From NCBI RefSeq assembly GCF_003144245.1, contig NW_020289987.1, positions 372,001-436,000 of the forward strand: a DNA stretch of 64,000 bases, written 5' to 3'. The stretch is from Jaminaea rosea. Its lineage: Eukaryota > Basidiomycota > Exobasidiomycetes > Microstromatales. Positions 1-11,909 of the stretch are shown one piece after another (position 1 is the stretch's first letter; each line of letters starts with the position of its first letter). The notes under the pieces are model-generated. The model searched no databases, was not told the DNA's origin, and worked only from the letters and a program-made list of their open reading frames with translations. Both the position numbers and the translations under genes were made by a program.

Positions 1-1366
1 ACGAGGTTGCCCTCAATCAACGGTGTGGGGAGCGCAAAGGGCGACGAGTAGAAACCCTTCCCACCCCATGACCGTCTCAAGTTTCTACGACCATCAATCT
101 TCTAGCACTCTGCTTCGGTTCCCTTTCCATTTGTAAATTTTCTGAACTCTTCGCATCTACCATATCCAACGAGACAAATAGCTTGCTTGCACGAAATTGG
201 GCTATGGACTGACTGTGTGACAAGGGCCGCCGACGTTGGGACCGCTGCCTGGCCTTCGATCTTCTCGATGCCTTGTAGTTTCTCGCGGGCCTGCACCAGC
301 AGCTCACTTGGGAGCCATTCAACTTGATTTGTTCGATTCAGCCACCATACCGGGCTTAGAGTAATACTGTCTCGCTGGACCCTGAAGCACGAACTCCCCG
401 CCAGTCACAGTGAGTGGCGTGGCTTGGCGTAGCGAGATGGTCGCGATCGCCGTTCTTTAGCTAGCGTGCCAATATCGGCGGTCGCTTCTTGGGTGCTGAT
501 TCAGCTCTCGGCGCTACGAGGACCAAAGCTCTATCTGCCCATGGGGCTCCTCTCCCTGGTAGGAGGACCATGTGGCAGCTCTATTCAAGGGTCCACGCTT
601 ACTATTGCATCGACCGATGGACCTGACCTGACGGAGGCGATCGCCCGAGACAGTGAGCTGGGAGTGGCGGGGCGTGCGAGGATGCCTTGCTCCATCTATT
701 CCTCACTCTCCCACGAGGCTGGTGGCTCGGCCATTGACTGAGCATCATTGCGGCCGAGGTAGCGGCCAGTCGCAGAGTCATCTCTCGCTTTCATTCGAGC
801 CCGAGGCTTTCACGTCGGAGCGAAGAGCGTTGTGCGTCATCGAGCGAATGCAGAGATGCAGCCGTGTCGCGCGGCCTCGGCAGGAGAGGACTCTTGAATC
901 GTGCGGGATCGATGCTTGCCAATCGCGGGCTCCACTGCCTAGCCTAGCGCGAGACACGGCCTTCGACGATCGAAGAGAGAGCAAAAGTCTGAGAGCAGTG
1001 CCACTGCAGAGGGCGGGGTACGCCGTGCGTCGTACGTTCGCGGGGCGTCCGTCGCCGTCGCCGTCGCCGTCGCCGCTTGCCACTCGCATGATGAGTAGAC
1101 GGAGGATGGGGGTGCGATGCGATGTCATGTCGATGACTGCACTGGTGGGCGGAGGTTTGAAAATCGACGCTTTCAACTGGCTTATGCAAAGCAAGGGGAT
1201 GCGGGGGCCAGACAATGATATGAAGTCGTGGGTGACATTTATCTCTTCTTTCTCTTCCTTACCATCGCCACTGCGTAGTCACAACTCAATACCCCTGGAA
1301 GACCTCAATTTTTCGCAAGCAAGCGCACATTCAAATCACATCCATCGCAGCGCGCACGCCGCCACT
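1..1366. other. Left-edge region without a supported gene
   Basis: No reading frame here shows a recognisable family. A frame in phase with the downstream hydroxylase stays open from about 653 to its start at 1367, but its composition is arginine/serine-rich and unlike the family. The last 100-150 bp look like a 5' leader. A short hexamer microsatellite lies at 1051-1074. The far left may hold the 3' flank or promoter of a gene beyond the edge. Confidence 0.5.
1051..1074 (+). repeat. GTCGCC hexamer microsatellite, 4 copies
   Basis: Four perfect head-to-tail copies of GTCGCC, about 290 bp upstream of the hydroxylase start codon. It lies in the proposed leader or promoter. Confidence 0.9.
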
Positions 1367-2639
1367 ATGACATCCAAGGCCGACATCCCCAAGGAGGCAG
1401 GTCGCCCACCTCTCAACGTCCGCCCTTCAATGGAAGGTCAACGTCGTGACTCAGGCTCACAAATGCCCACTCTTCCCCCCGACAATGCCTGCGACGAGCC
1501 CGCTCCCGAGGCACCGGGAGGAGCAGGTAAGGGCGCCATCGCCACGGACCCTGCCACCGGCAAGGGCTTCGACAAGGTGTACGGTGTCCGCCCCAAGACC
1601 ACTTGGCATTTGAAGCCTTCGATGGAGAAGAATCTGTGGGAGTACATTTGCTCGCTCGACATCGGTCCGGACACGGCCTATCAGCGTCGCGATGACAACA
1701 GCGAGCTGAGGGGCCCTCCGCCTATCAGGCCGATGTGGGAGGAGAACCTCTTCATCATCTCGACCGGCTCGATTCCCCTCCTGCTCCACACTGCATGGAA
1801 CTTCCTCCTCCCAGGTGAGTGCGCTGAGCAGTATTGCGAGGTACCTTCCTTCCATCAAAAGGCTAATCATCTTTCGTCTCTCTTCTCCGCGCACAGAGCA
1901 CCCCATGCACTGGGCTCCCGCTTGGGTCATGTACCACCTCAGCTTCATCGTCTTCGCCAAGGTGATGATCCGTCGCCTCCACTACTTCATGGCCGAGTAC
2001 GGCTGCTTTGATGAGCAGAACCGCGGTCGTGACATGGTCGACGACAAGCACGTCAACCACTTGGGACGCTCCATTTTCATCTACACCGTCTTCCGTACTC
2101 TCGGCCCTTTCCTCCTCGCCTGGCGCGGTGACATGGCCAACCCTCTCGCTGGCCTGTCATGGGCTACTCCGTTCAAGATGGCTTGGTGGGAGATTGCTCT
2201 CGACTACTGGTTCTACCTTTACCACCGATCTACCCACGAGTTCGACGCCCTCTGGTTTATCCACAGGCAGCACCACGCCACCAAGCACCCGACGCCCATC
2301 CTCTCCATCCTCGCAGACGACATCCAGGAGTGCCTCGAGATCTTCATCATCCCCTTCCTCGCTACGGCAGTCTCTCCCAAGTTGTCCTTCGCTGAGCTGC
2401 ACCTCCTCGTCGTCTACACTCTGTACGTCGAGGCCCTCGGCCACTCCGGCATTAGGGCAATCTGGCGTCACCCTATCCTCGGCCAGTTCCTCCGCGTCAT
2501 GGGCGCCGAGCTCGCTGTCGAGGACCATGACCTGCACCACCGCTTCGGCAAGTCGGGCAGGAACTACGGAAAGCAGACGAGGATTTGGGACAGGCTGTTC
2601 GGCACTATCGGAGAGAGGATTGAGACGCCTCTCAACTAA
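1367..2639 (+). CDS. Sterol desaturase / fatty acid hydroxylase superfamily membrane enzyme
   Basis: Two exons, 1367-1814 and 1897-2639, with an 82-bp intron (GTGAGT...CACAG), give 396 aa. The C-terminal half carries the di-iron histidine boxes of the fatty acid hydroxylase/sterol desaturase superfamily: HRSTH, HRQHH and EDHDLHH. Hydrophobic stretches surround them, as expected for an ER multi-pass enzyme that hydroxylates or desaturates a sterol or acyl chain with O2. The first ~130 residues are hydrophilic and proline-rich. The start at 1367 is the last ATG before the conserved part and follows leader-like sequence; the same frame stays open upstream, so a longer N terminus is not excluded. 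The substrate (C-5 or C-4 sterol, or a lipid acyl chain) cannot be told. It converges on the GCIP-like gene. Confidence 0.88.
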
Positions 2640-2818
2640 AAGGAGCGGACGCAGTCATGCGTATTTACTATTTCCAACGGAGTCTCGTCTTTGCTTGACC
2701 ACACCTTTCCTTTAATCACTCTTTGCTATGCGATGCTACTACTGTGTTTCCTCACGTCTTCATGATGAATGATATACGTTGATCAATCTATGCTTGTGTG
2801 CGTGTATGAAAACGGCCT

Positions 2819-4379
2819 CTACTCCTCGTCCTCGTCATCGTCCCCTTCCTCAAGGGCGTCACCCCCGACCCATTCCTCCTTAGGAATTCCCTCGTACAGC
2901 CTCCTCATCTCCTGTAGCGCTACCATGGCCTTCTCCTTTCCGGCTGATGCCTCGACGAGTCTTTGCGCAGCCATAAGGTAATCCTCAGCGACTGCCGAGC
3001 GATCCCATCCCTCCTGATCGCTCTCCTCATCCTCATCATCTTCTCTCTCCGGCCTCTCATCATAGAGAACCGCGGCGACGAGGTCATCCTGTGCCGTCGC
3101 AACTGCCTCGGCGCACTCATCTAGCTCGTCCACATCCAGCTTCAACGCCTCCCCGTCCGTCAAGCAGAGCTCGCCCGTCCTGTCGTGGAGTAAGCGTCCC
3201 AAGCGTATAAGGGGGAGAACCTTGCCCAGTAGCTGGCGATCACGTTCGTCCAGTCCGCCAAGGGCGGAAAGACCAAACTCGTCGTCCTGCTCAGCGGCCG
3301 TAGAGTTGCCGCTGGGCTGCCCTTCTGCCTCCTCGCTCATCTCGCGCTCCCCATCCTCCATCAAGGCTCGACGTTGAGCCCACCTAGTCCGAACAGCAGC
3401 CACGTTATCCATCGGTAGTGTCTTGGAAGCTTCATCGCACGCCTCCCAAACTGCAGCCGTTCGAGACAGGCATTGCTGTCGCATAGCAGCTGGCGTCCTC
3501 GCTGCCTGTGGTGTAGCCTCTTCTGAGGCAGTCATTGCCGCCCCACCTTCGCGCCGTTCTCTCGCAATTTTCGCAGCCTTGACAGCCTTCTTCGTCCTTT
3601 CATCCATGCAGGCTTCCCCCAACTGCGCAATTGCTGTGCTCACAGCTTGGACGTGTGTGCGCAGCGCCCGAGTCCAAGTGGAACCCACCCCTAGCCCAGG
3701 GAGCTTGCGTAGCTGTTGACTCGAGGGCAGGCCGAGCTCTGATGCCGTCATGACTTGTCCGCCCATTGACTTTGCCAACTCTTCGAGCTCTTTGCGACTC
3801 TGAGTGGCTGAGGCTGAGGCGTCTTGGTCGCTGCCAGAAGATGCCTTGGACTTGTCGTCCATTTGCTCGTCTTCTTGAATGTACACGCCTCTCTCCTTCA
3901 TAGCCTTGCCCCAGATGAAGAACAATTTGGGCAAAACATCGTTGGTGAAGGCATCAATCTGCTGCTGCGCCGCCGCAATGGACGCCGCATCCAGCCCACT
4001 CAGAGGGGACGTTGAGCTCGATCCACCAGCCTCGGTGTCGCTCTGTTGCTGTTTCGCAGACTTCTTGAGCGCCAAGCTCAAGTTGGTGGCTCGCTTGGCC
4101 GCATCCGTGACCAGGGCCAGGGCATCGTTGCGTAGTTGGGAGCGCAGCTTGTTGAAGGCCGCGTGCGGTGGTGCTGAGGCATGGCTTGAGACGATGTGTA
4201 GTGATGAGGGGTCAAAGTCTTCCGACGATTGAGCGAAGGAGGAGAGACCCGTGGAGCAGAGGATGACTAGCCGGAGCAGGCTTCCTTGAAAAGCTGAGAG
4301 CGCGATACGCGGGAATCATTTTCAGCTCACAGCGTCGTTGTTGCAAGGGCACGGCGAGATGCTCACCTTGCTCTGCCAT
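2819..4379 (-). CDS. GCIP / cyclin-D1-binding-protein-1-like protein
   Basis: Two exons are read on the minus strand. A 13-nt first exon (4379-4367, encoding MAEQ plus one base) is followed by a 100-bp intron (4366-4267) and a second exon (4266-2819), for 486 aa. The helical body with a conserved KLFFIWGKAMKERG segment matches the Grap2 and cyclin-D-interacting protein (GCIP) family, in animals a cyclin-D-binding negative regulator of the cell cycle. The middle is acidic with serine-rich linkers, and the protein ends in a run of Asp/Glu. The first exon is inferred from splice signals and frame only. It is head-to-head with the lipoyl synthase gene, starts 237 bp apart. The role in fungi is not clear from sequence. 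Confidence 0.72.
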
Positions 4380-4616
4380 TTTGGATCGTGAATATATGCT
4401 GGTAACGACCACTTTGCAGCTTCGATGCGCTCATCCAGCTCGCTCGGCCAAATAATTCTATCCGCGCTTACGTCAGCCTCACGCCACTCAATGTGGCCCT
4501 CCCCGACCGAGCGGTGCCGTGTCGGTGGGGCTGAATTGAAATCCCAAAGACAAGGCTCGACTCCATTCCACCGTTAACCCCACAACTCTCCTCTCCTCAT
4601 CCTCACCATCGCCACC

Positions 4617-5873
4617 ATGTCATCCAGCATGGTTGCATCCTCATCGAGGCAGCTGCTCACTCGTTCGAGGAGCGCATCCCTCCTTACGGTCGCTGCCTCA
4701 TCGTCGCAGCAGCTGGGAGCACGCAGCTTTGCCACCGTGCCCGAGTCGCCTACGCCCGTCCCTTCGTCCTCGTCTCAATCACAACCACGTCTGGCAGCCC
4801 TCCGTGCCCGTCTGGCAGACGAAAAACTGGCATCCGACGCCGTTCACTCCTCTCCTCTTCCCCCACCAGGCAGCCGTGTAGCCTTTGGCCGTACAAATGC
4901 CCCTCGTCTCCCTTCGTACCTCAAGACCTCGATCCCTACCGGCGACTCCTTCAAGCAGATCAAGAAGGACCTGCGTGGTTTGGGGCTAAGCACCGTCTGC
5001 GAGGAGGCACGTTGCCCGAACATAGGCGAATGCTGGGGTGGAGGAGGCAAGGAGAAGGCTACTGCCACCATCATGCTAATGGGGGATACCTGCACGCGTG
5101 CCTGTCGATTCTGCTCCATCAAGACCAGCCGCACACCAGGTGCATTGGATCCACACGAGCCAGAGAACACGGCAGAGGCGATCCGTCGATGGGGATTGGG
5201 GTACATTGTGTTGACCAGCGTGGACAGGGACGATCTACCTGATGGCGGTAGCAAGCATATTGCCGAGACCATTGCCAAAATCAAGAGCAAGGCGCCCGGT
5301 ACGCTGGTGGAGGCGCTTGTGCCAGACTTTCAGGGGAAGTTCGATGAGGTGGACCGCGTAGCTAGGAGTGGATTGGACGTTTATGCACACAACGTCGAGA
5401 CGGTGGAGCGTACTACACCGCGGGTGAGGGACAGGCGCGCAGGATATCGTCAGACCTTGAGCGTTCTCAAGCGCGCCAAGGAGGCTCAACCTGGCCTCAT
5501 CACCAAGACGAGCATCATGCTCGGCTGTGATGAGACGGATGAGGAAGTTCTGCAAACTCTCAAGGACCTCCGCAACGAGGCAGACGTAGACGTTGTCACT
5601 TTGGGCCAGTACATGCGCTCTAGTAAGCGCTTGATGCCCGTGAGCGAGTATGTGCCGCCAGAGAAGTTTGAGTATTGGAAGCAAAAGGCGGAAGAGTTGG
5701 GTTTCCTCTACGTGGCGAGCGGGCCGCTCGTGAGGTCGTCGTACAGGGCTGGAGAGTTCTTCATTGAGAATGTCTTGAAGAAGAGGAAGGAGCAGATGGG
5801 ACAGGGTAGCGCAATCAATGCCGCTGCTGTTGAGGGGGCTGAGGCGAAGTCAGAGGAGATTAGGGCGAGGTGA
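4617..5873 (+). CDS. LIP5: Lipoyl synthase, mitochondrial (radical SAM)
   Basis: An intronless 418-aa enzyme that inserts two sulfurs into protein-bound octanoate to make lipoate for pyruvate and 2-oxoglutarate dehydrogenases and the glycine cleavage system. The N terminus (about 45 aa, Ser/Arg-rich, no acidic residues) is a typical mitochondrial presequence. Both iron-sulfur motifs are complete: the auxiliary CX4CX5C (Cys128, 133, 139) and the radical-SAM CX3CX2C (Cys159, 163, 166). The family's RSSY motif is present near the C terminus. Length and order are normal. It starts at a CACCATG context 237 bp from the divergent GCIP-like start. Confidence 0.98.
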   Translation: MSSSMVASSSRQLLTRSRSASLLTVAASSSQQLGARSFATVPESPTPVPSSSSQSQPRLAALRARLADEKLASDAVHSSPLPPPGSRVAFGRTNAPRLPSYLKTSIPTGDSFKQIKKDLRGLGLSTVCEEARCPNIGECWGGGGKEKATATIMLMGDTCTRACRFCSIKTSRTPGALDPHEPENTAEAIRRWGLGYIVLTSVDRDDLPDGGSKHIAETIAKIKSKAPGTLVEALVPDFQGKFDEVDRVARSGLDVYAHNVETVERTTPRVRDRRAGYRQTLSVLKRAKEAQPGLITKTSIMLGCDETDEEVLQTLKDLRNEADVDVVTLGQYMRSSKRLMPVSEYVPPEKFEYWKQKAEELGFLYVASGPLVRSSYRAGEFFIENVLKKRKEQMGQGSAINAAAVEGAEAKSEEIRAR

Positions 5874-6181
5874 GAAAGCGAGGTCGAGGAAGTCCAGAGG
5901 GGTCAATCAACTACATGTCACGCAGCTACAACAATTTCATCACATCACACATTCGAGTAGGATCTTACGTAGTGGTATTTTGCGCGAGCATATACAGGTG
6001 GAGCGCAAATCAGGAGGTCGAGACGAAGGTGAAGCCAAAGGGAGAAGAGCGGCGAGGTCGATGACGGAGGGTGGAGCGGCGAAACGAGGAGGAAGAGGAA
6101 GCAGAAATGGGTACTAGAAGTGCCGTACTTGCTGTGTGGATCAGCTGAGGATCTGCGGGGGTCAAGAAGGCATCGAAGTCG
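5874..6181. other. Convergent intergenic stretch
   Basis: About 308 bp between two convergent stop codons (lipoyl synthase and syntaxin). I see no gene; it should hold both 3' untranslated regions. Confidence 0.6.
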
Positions 6182-7409
6182 TCAGCATTGCTCTCGCTGC
6201 CTACCACCCAAGCTCTGTCTCCTACTCACTGCCACCAACACCACGGCGACCACAAATCCAACGACCAGCATCAAGCATGCCGCCCTGCGTCCAGCCTTTC
6301 TCTGATAATCACTAGCTTGCACCAATTCTCGATCTGCGCCCTCGGTATTGGTCGCAATCTCCCCAATGTTGTACTCGATGTTATCGATCATTCCGCCCTG
6401 CTCTTGCACTATCGTGCCCAAATCGCGGAAGATCTCATTGAGCTCGTGGATCCCTGACTCGATCTCTCGGATCTCGGACTCGCGCTCGGCGATGAGAGAT
6501 TCTTGGAACTCGAGATCAGCTTGAGATGGACCGGCTGTTGCTTGAGTCTGGGTCTGGGTCTGAGTCTGCTCCTGGAGAGCAGAGTCACTGTCCTCATCGC
6601 CTTGTTTGGCAGCCTGCTCGTCCGCCTCAATCTGTACCAGCGAGCTACTCGTAGCCGGTCCAGCGTCTGCATTCGCAGCCGCAGCGGTTGCTGCCCTTCT
6701 CTTTGCCCCTTCGAGGTCCTCCTTCGTCCTCCTAGCGCTCTGCCTCTGCGCTTCGGCGAAGGCCTGGACCGCCTGTTCGAAGTCGCGCTGGAGCTTGGAG
6801 AGGGTGAGGCGATATTGCGGTGGGCAGCGAGACTCATAGCTGACGATGAGCGTGGAGAGTTGCTTGAGTTGAGGGGTGGTAGACTTGATGACTGAGCGGG
6901 TGGATTCGACGAGGTCGTGGCTATGGGATGGTGGAGTTCGACAGTCAATCAGCACGAGTGAAAGTGAGGTCGCGGATTGATTGTGCTACTCACGCCCTCT
7001 TTGTCCAGTCTCTATTGCTTTGCTGCTGTGTCCCTCCCCTCGCCCCCTTCTTGGCTTCGTCTCCTGCCAACTTGACCAGCTTCTCCACAGCAGCCGTGTT
7101 ACTATTGACCTTGAACAGCTGCGCCCCAATCCCATCTGACAAGCGCTTCAATTCCGCCAGCTGCTCGGCAGAGAGGGACTCCTCGTCCTCATCGTCTGTC
7201 GAAGGTGATATGCTAGAGGCAGAAGCATGATAGAGGGGTAGGGAGGAACCTCCGCCTGTTGAGGCGTTATTGGCATCGTTGCGGCGTGAGGGTGAGCCAC
7301 GAATGGAGCCCGGGCCGGAGGTGATGGCGCCGCTGTTGTTCTTGGCACCATACCCGCCGCGAGTGCTGCTGCTGCCGCCTGTCCCTCTTTCTAAGTCGTT
7401 GAAGGACAT
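6182..7409 (-). CDS. Qa-SNARE syntaxin, endosomal/vacuolar (Pep12/Vam3/syntaxin-7 type)
   Basis: Two exons (7409-6994 and 6920-6182) with a 73-bp intron give 384 aa. A serine/glycine-rich N terminus is followed by a helical N-terminal domain, a low-complexity linker with a Gln-Thr dipeptide run, a SNARE motif ending in a NIEYNIGEIATNTEGADREL segment, and one C-terminal transmembrane helix (about residues 352-371) with a short basic tail. This layout is that of endosomal/vacuolar Qa-SNAREs, which drive fusion of vesicles with endosome or vacuole. The first ATG is at 7409. The intron joins DWTKRA to HDLVES in frame. Assignment to Pep12 versus Vam3 is not possible by eye. Confidence 0.88.
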
Positions 7410-7797
7410 TTCAGTACGGGGATGGGAGTCAAAGGACAAGATGGATGGAATGGATGGCTGGCTCAGGAGTTCAAGTTCATTGGCCGGCGAGATGCATCGC
7501 TGAACGCATCACCCGCTCGGCTGCTCTGGTTCCGCCCTCGACCATCAGGTGCCGCACGCCACAGAAGCCAAAGACCAGATTGGACTTCATGACGATGCTT
7601 TCAGGCAGATACAATTTCGACAGAGTTGAGATGCATTGCGATTGCGACTGCGTGGGTATGATGATACAGAGAGTGAGGTCGGCGAAGACGAGACTACGAG
7701 AGGAGGCAAGAGGAGCTACGCGAGCAGCCGCCGTTGCGAGGGGGTCTAAGGGCCATGGCCAGGTAGAGGGCTGGCGGATGCTGCTTGGCCGAGCTGA
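7410..7797. promoter_or_regulatory. Upstream region of the syntaxin gene
   Basis: This 388-bp gap lies between the syntaxin start and the stop codon of the next minus-strand gene. It should contain the syntaxin promoter. I see no clear motif or RNA gene. Confidence 0.5.
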
Positions 7798-8159
7798 TTA
7801 CCATTTACGACCCATCTGAGCAGCAGCGGCGCAAGAGAGGGAGACGAGAGAAAAGGTCCCAGTCAGCATCGTATCGTCTCTCGTGTCAGCTGGCTGCTGT
7901 ATCGCAGGCTCTGCCGACCCAAACCTCCTCTTCGGACGCTCACCTTCTGTTGGACACATTCCTTGAATTCCCTGAACTCCTTCTCGCACATATTCTTGTC
8001 CACAGCCTCGTACTGAGCAAGGACACAAGCCCCGTATGCCTTGCTGGCCGAAGCGCAAGCTGCTGCTGATCGGCCTAGGGTCATGACTGGCTGGAGGTCC
8101 CGCGGCTTGCCAGCCTTGGTGACGGCAGATGCGGCGGCAGTAGCAGAGGTTGGGAGCAT
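7798..8159 (-). CDS. Small twin CX9C (CHCH) mitochondrial protein, NDUFAF8-like
   Basis: Two exons (8159-7944 and 7815-7798) with a 128-bp intron give a 77-aa protein. It has a perfect twin CX9C arrangement (CASASKAYGAC and CEKEFREFKEC), the signature of small proteins imported into the mitochondrial intermembrane space by Mia40 and oxidised to a helical hairpin. The size and the SAAACASASKAYGAC context resemble NDUFAF8-type complex I assembly factors, which is a family-level guess. The last exon is only 18 nt and encodes MGRKW plus the stop. It is divergent from SNU13. Confidence 0.8.
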
Positions 8160-8592
8160 GACTGGATCTTGTTGAAGTCGAGGTAGAAAAGCGAGGTTTG
8201 CAGTGAGGCAAATGAATGAAGCTCTAGTCTCACGAAGCTGTGAAATGGCAATAAAGTGAGGGACAGCTCGTGGAGGCTTTCTTGGGTCAGCGGAAGGAGC
8301 GGCGTGTGCTTCCGATCCGATGGCCACGCGAAGAAGATTTGACCTCGTCCGCTTCCCGCTCAGCGTCGATCATCATCGTCCTTTCCATCCGTATCATCGA
8401 TCACCCTCAACGACCAGACATCTGTCTTCTGACGTGAGCATAGCCTTTGCCTTCATACCCAGCTGCAAAAGAGCATCCACTGACATCGTCTCCTCCTCTT
8501 CACCCGCACACACAGCCGTGATCCCTAGTCGTGAGGTCCTCCCGCAACTCCCTCCAACCCACACCACACCCGCTTCCAACCTCCTCGCAAAC
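8160..8592. promoter_or_regulatory. Divergent promoter region, CX9C gene / SNU13
   Basis: The 433 bp between two start codons pointing apart must hold both promoters and 5' leaders. The SNU13 side is rich in TC/CA, as in many fungal leaders. No specific factor site is called. Confidence 0.55.
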
Positions 8593-9063
8593 ATGTCCGG
8601 CGCAGCAAACCCCAAGGCCTTTCCCCTGGCCGATGCCTCTCTCACCTCCCAGATCCTCGACCTGGTCCAACAAGCTTCTCACTACAAGCAGCTCAAAAAG
8701 GGAGCCAACGAAGCCACCAAGACGCTGAATCGCGGTATCTGCGAGTTCATCATCATGACCGCAGACGTTGAGCCCATCGAGATTGTACTGCATCTCCCTC
8801 TCCTCTGCGAGGACAAGAATGTGCCTTACGTCTTTGTGCCATCCAAGACGGCTTTGGGTAGGGCCTGCGGTGTGAGCAGGCCTGTTGTGGCGGCTAGTGT
8901 TACGACGAATGAAAACAGGGAGTTGCAGGGACAGATCACTACGATCAAGAACGCGGTGAGTAGAAATCATTTATTGAGAGGGCGCAGTGCCAAAGATACC
9001 GTACTGACATTCTCGCTCTTCTCCTTCCCCTCGCCGTTGCAGATCGAGCGTCTTCTCATCTAG
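8593..9063 (+). CDS. SNU13: SNU13 / 15.5K (NHP2L1) U4 snRNP and box C/D snoRNP protein
   Basis: Two exons (8593-8955 and 9043-9063) with an 87-bp intron give 127 aa, the normal family length. The protein is the L7Ae-type kink-turn RNA binder of U4 snRNA and box C/D snoRNAs. Diagnostic stretches include [30 protein letters not shown] and [11 protein letters not shown]. The last exon is 21 nt and supplies IERLLI, the conserved C-terminal end of the family, which confirms the splice. Confidence 0.98.
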   Translation: MSGAANPKAFPLADASLTSQILDLVQQASHYKQLKKGANEATKTLNRGICEFIIMTADVEPIEIVLHLPLLCEDKNVPYVFVPSKTALGRACGVSRPVVAASVTTNENRELQGQITTIKNAVSRNHLLRGRSAKDTVLTFSLFSFPSPLQIERLLI

Positions 9064-9354
9064 ATGGATTCTCCAGCAGCGTGGGCGTTTGCAGTCTGAC
9101 TTGGAGAAGCGGCGGGAAAAGGGCGTGGATGGCAAGGAGCGGTAGAGGGCTCGTTGTCGGTTGTCTTGACAGGCTCAGTAATGGCCACAGCTCATTCATG
9201 CCGACCTTCTCCGAGCTTGGTTCGTGTTGATTGATGTCATCGATTAGGGAAGGAAGTCTACATTCGCTGCTACATGCTGTTCACCCCTGGCCCCTTTTCG
9301 AATTCCTCTTCCTTTCCTTCATCACCCTGTCAGAGACGATCTGGCTCTCGCCTC

Positions 9355-11401
9355 CTACATGCGCTGCAGCGGCGACAGGGTGAGCCTGTCGAGCGGAAAA
9401 GAAGGGATAAAAGAATGGTCAGCTTCGACGGCTTCTGCTCATTCCATCCCCCTGCATGCTATACTCACAACTCCAAAGCCGCGGCCAGTACGACCCTAGT
9501 CGAGTCAAACAGGTACAGCCTCGCCATAGCGGTATCCCTCTCTGCTCCCTTGACAATAAGCACCTCCCACGCACTAGAAATCGCCCTAGCCAACCTGAAG
9601 GCAAAGTGCACGACGGTCGAAGGCTGCTGGTCGCGCGTGGCCGAACGAACCACATCGGGCCATGAGGCAAGGAGCATGACGACGGTTTGGGCCTTGGGCT
9701 CCGACGAGAAGAGGGTGGTGTCGATGTCGTGCAGGCCAGAAGAGGTGGAAGGCAGCGTGAAGCCATACTCTGATGCGGCCTTTCGGACGACGGAGCAGAG
9801 GCGGACGTGGTTGCTTTAGATGGGTCAAGGAGTTCGAAATCGTGGGTCAGCTTCGCCTCACATGCAGTGCCCGCGCTCGCTCGTACTTACTACTGCAAGA
9901 AGACGCCCGTGTCTCCCTCGTTGCTGAGACACCTCTTCCACGAGAACTCGTAGTTCAAATGCCTCTTACCCGTCAGGTCCTGAATCTTCACTCCCGACTC
10001 TCCAAGCACATACGCGACACGCTGCGGGTCCTCGATGAGCTTGTACCTGTCCTCATTCTGCTTCATGATAGACTCCATAGTCTCTTGCGCCTCCTCCAGG
10101 ATCTTGTCCAAGAAGACTGCCGTCCCCTTACGAGTGGACATGCCAAGGACCATACCGAAGTTGACGTGCTGCAAAGCTTTGGCGCCCTCGAAACCGGAGA
10201 GATCGAGGATCTTGAAGAATTGGGCAAGGTGCAAGTCCTGCTGCGAGGCAACGACGTAGATCATCTTGTCGAAACCGGCTCCGTACTTCTCTTTGAACAG
10301 GTTCCATCGCTTCTTCGCTTCAGCGAGGTCACGCGAGATGTAGAGGGCGGTTCCGTCTGCGCGTTCAATGACCGTCTTCTCCAGCTTGTACTTGGTCAGG
10401 TCGATGAGCATTGCCCCGTTCTCTGCCCTCTCGACGTACTCGGAGTCACGCACGGCGTCCAGAGCGGAGGAGATGGACTGCTTTGTGACCTGTGATTCGC
10501 CAGAGTAGACGTCAAAGTGGATGTTGAGGCGTGCATAGGTCTCTTCGTACTTGGCGATGCTCAAGTCGCGGAACTTGCGCCAGAGAGCCAAGGCAGACTC
10601 GTCGCCATCCTCCATTCCCTTGAAGTAAACGCGAGCCTTTTCGTGGAGCGAAGGGTCGGCCTCGGCAGCTGCATTTACCTCGACGTAGACGTCGTAGAGG
10701 TGCTTGATGGGGTCTTCCTTCAGCTTCGCCTCGTCACCGGATCGCTCCCATCCAACGGCGAGGAGACCAAATTGCTTCCCCCAGTCACCAAGGTAGTTCC
10801 ATCGCTCGACGTACCATCCGTTTGCTTCGTAGAGGTTGGAGAGGAATGCGCCAATAATGGTGGAGCGCAGATGCCCTGCATGGAAGGGCTTTGCAATGTT
10901 CGGTGACGAGAACTCAATGATCATCCTCTGGCCCTTGCCCGACTCGTTGTGTCCGTATGCTGACTTGATTGAGCCCTTTGACTTGCTAGCAGAAGGAGCG
11001 TCGCCCTTGTCCTCTCCACGGCTGGAAAGCTCCGTGATGGTCGCGAGGGTCAGCTTTGCCATCGTCTCATGGTTGACCTTATAGTGAACAAAGGCTCCCT
11101 GATGGCTCGCCTCAGCAATGTACGCCGAGGGCTGGAAGTCTCTGTACGCCTTCTCTGCAACATCATTGGGCTTCCCGGGAAGCTTGAAGCGGGGGAACGC
11201 AACGGAGAAGTCTGCGACTTTGCTGGCGGTAGAGACGGCCTCGAATGCTTTCTCTACGGGAATGTCAAGGCTGGAGTGCAGCTGGCGAGCCACATCCAGG
11301 CGGAAGGCGTCCAGCGGATTGCGAAGCGGGTCTGCCTCGGGGACGTCGTTCGAGGGCAAGTCGCCAAAGGTAGCGACGAGGGAGCGGATGTGGTCGGTCA
11401 T
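9355..11401 (-). CDS. Arginyl-tRNA synthetase (class I)
   Basis: Three exons (11401-9891, 9813-9469, 9385-9355) with 77- and 83-bp introns give 628 aa. Ahead of the Rossmann core is an N-terminal Add1-type region. The HIGH motif is HAGH (residues 174-177) in a PFHAGHLRSTIIG context, and MSTRKG (421-426) is the KMSKS-loop equivalent. The C-terminal anticodon-binding domain spans the introns and ends in LTLSPLQRM, matching the family's usual end; this fixes the 31-nt last exon. It charges tRNA-Arg with arginine. No mitochondrial presequence is evident, so it is probably cytosolic, though fungi can use one gene for both compartments. It is divergent from the next gene. Confidence 0.97.
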
Positions 11402-11909
11402 TGCGAGCGAAGGGGAGGTGGTCAAGGTGCGACGACCGATGAGGGGGAGAGGAAGAGAGGGCGCTCGAAGGAGGTGCCTGCGCGTGGTCGGAGCGAGGCA
11501 GAAGAAGAGGGAGGAGGAGGAAGAGAAGCGACCTGCAGTGGCGTGAAGGAATGGCCGTATGATCGCGGCGTTTGGCTTGGTAATCGTGGTGGGCGAGGTT
11601 GTATGCGGTCTGAAGCGCTGAAGTCGCTACGAGTCAAATCTTCGACCTGGGGCTCGCTCGCTCGTCTTCCGTTCGCCTGAGACCTCGCAGCCATTGCCAC
11701 ATGGCGTTGCTTCCGTCCAACACTTGGAAGCGGAGGTCCAAGTAGTGTGGGCGGCGAGGAGTGTGCGTCTGGCCGTGCCATCGATCTGGGGGCGGCGGGG
11801 CACGACGAGGCTCCTGACCTGCCTTGCATTGATTTACCCTCGAATAGCGCCCTCCAGATACCCTTGCTCCTCTCCCCTCTCCATAACGAGTCCCTCTTGG
11901 CTCGACGTC
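11402..11909. promoter_or_regulatory. Divergent promoter, ArgRS / unknown coiled-coil gene
   Basis: 508 bp between start codons. The frame of the downstream gene stays open back to 11694 without an ATG that looks better than 11910. No specific site is called. Confidence 0.5.

Noticed and set aside
653-1366. Upstream in-frame extension of the hydroxylase by 238 codons
   Set aside because: Composition is unlike the family, it begins without an ATG, and the region just before 1367 looks like a leader. An intermediate ATG cannot be fully excluded.
9773-10495. 240-codon plus-strand frame across the arginyl-tRNA synthetase gene
   Set aside because: It is the mirror of a strongly conserved enzyme and shows no family features.
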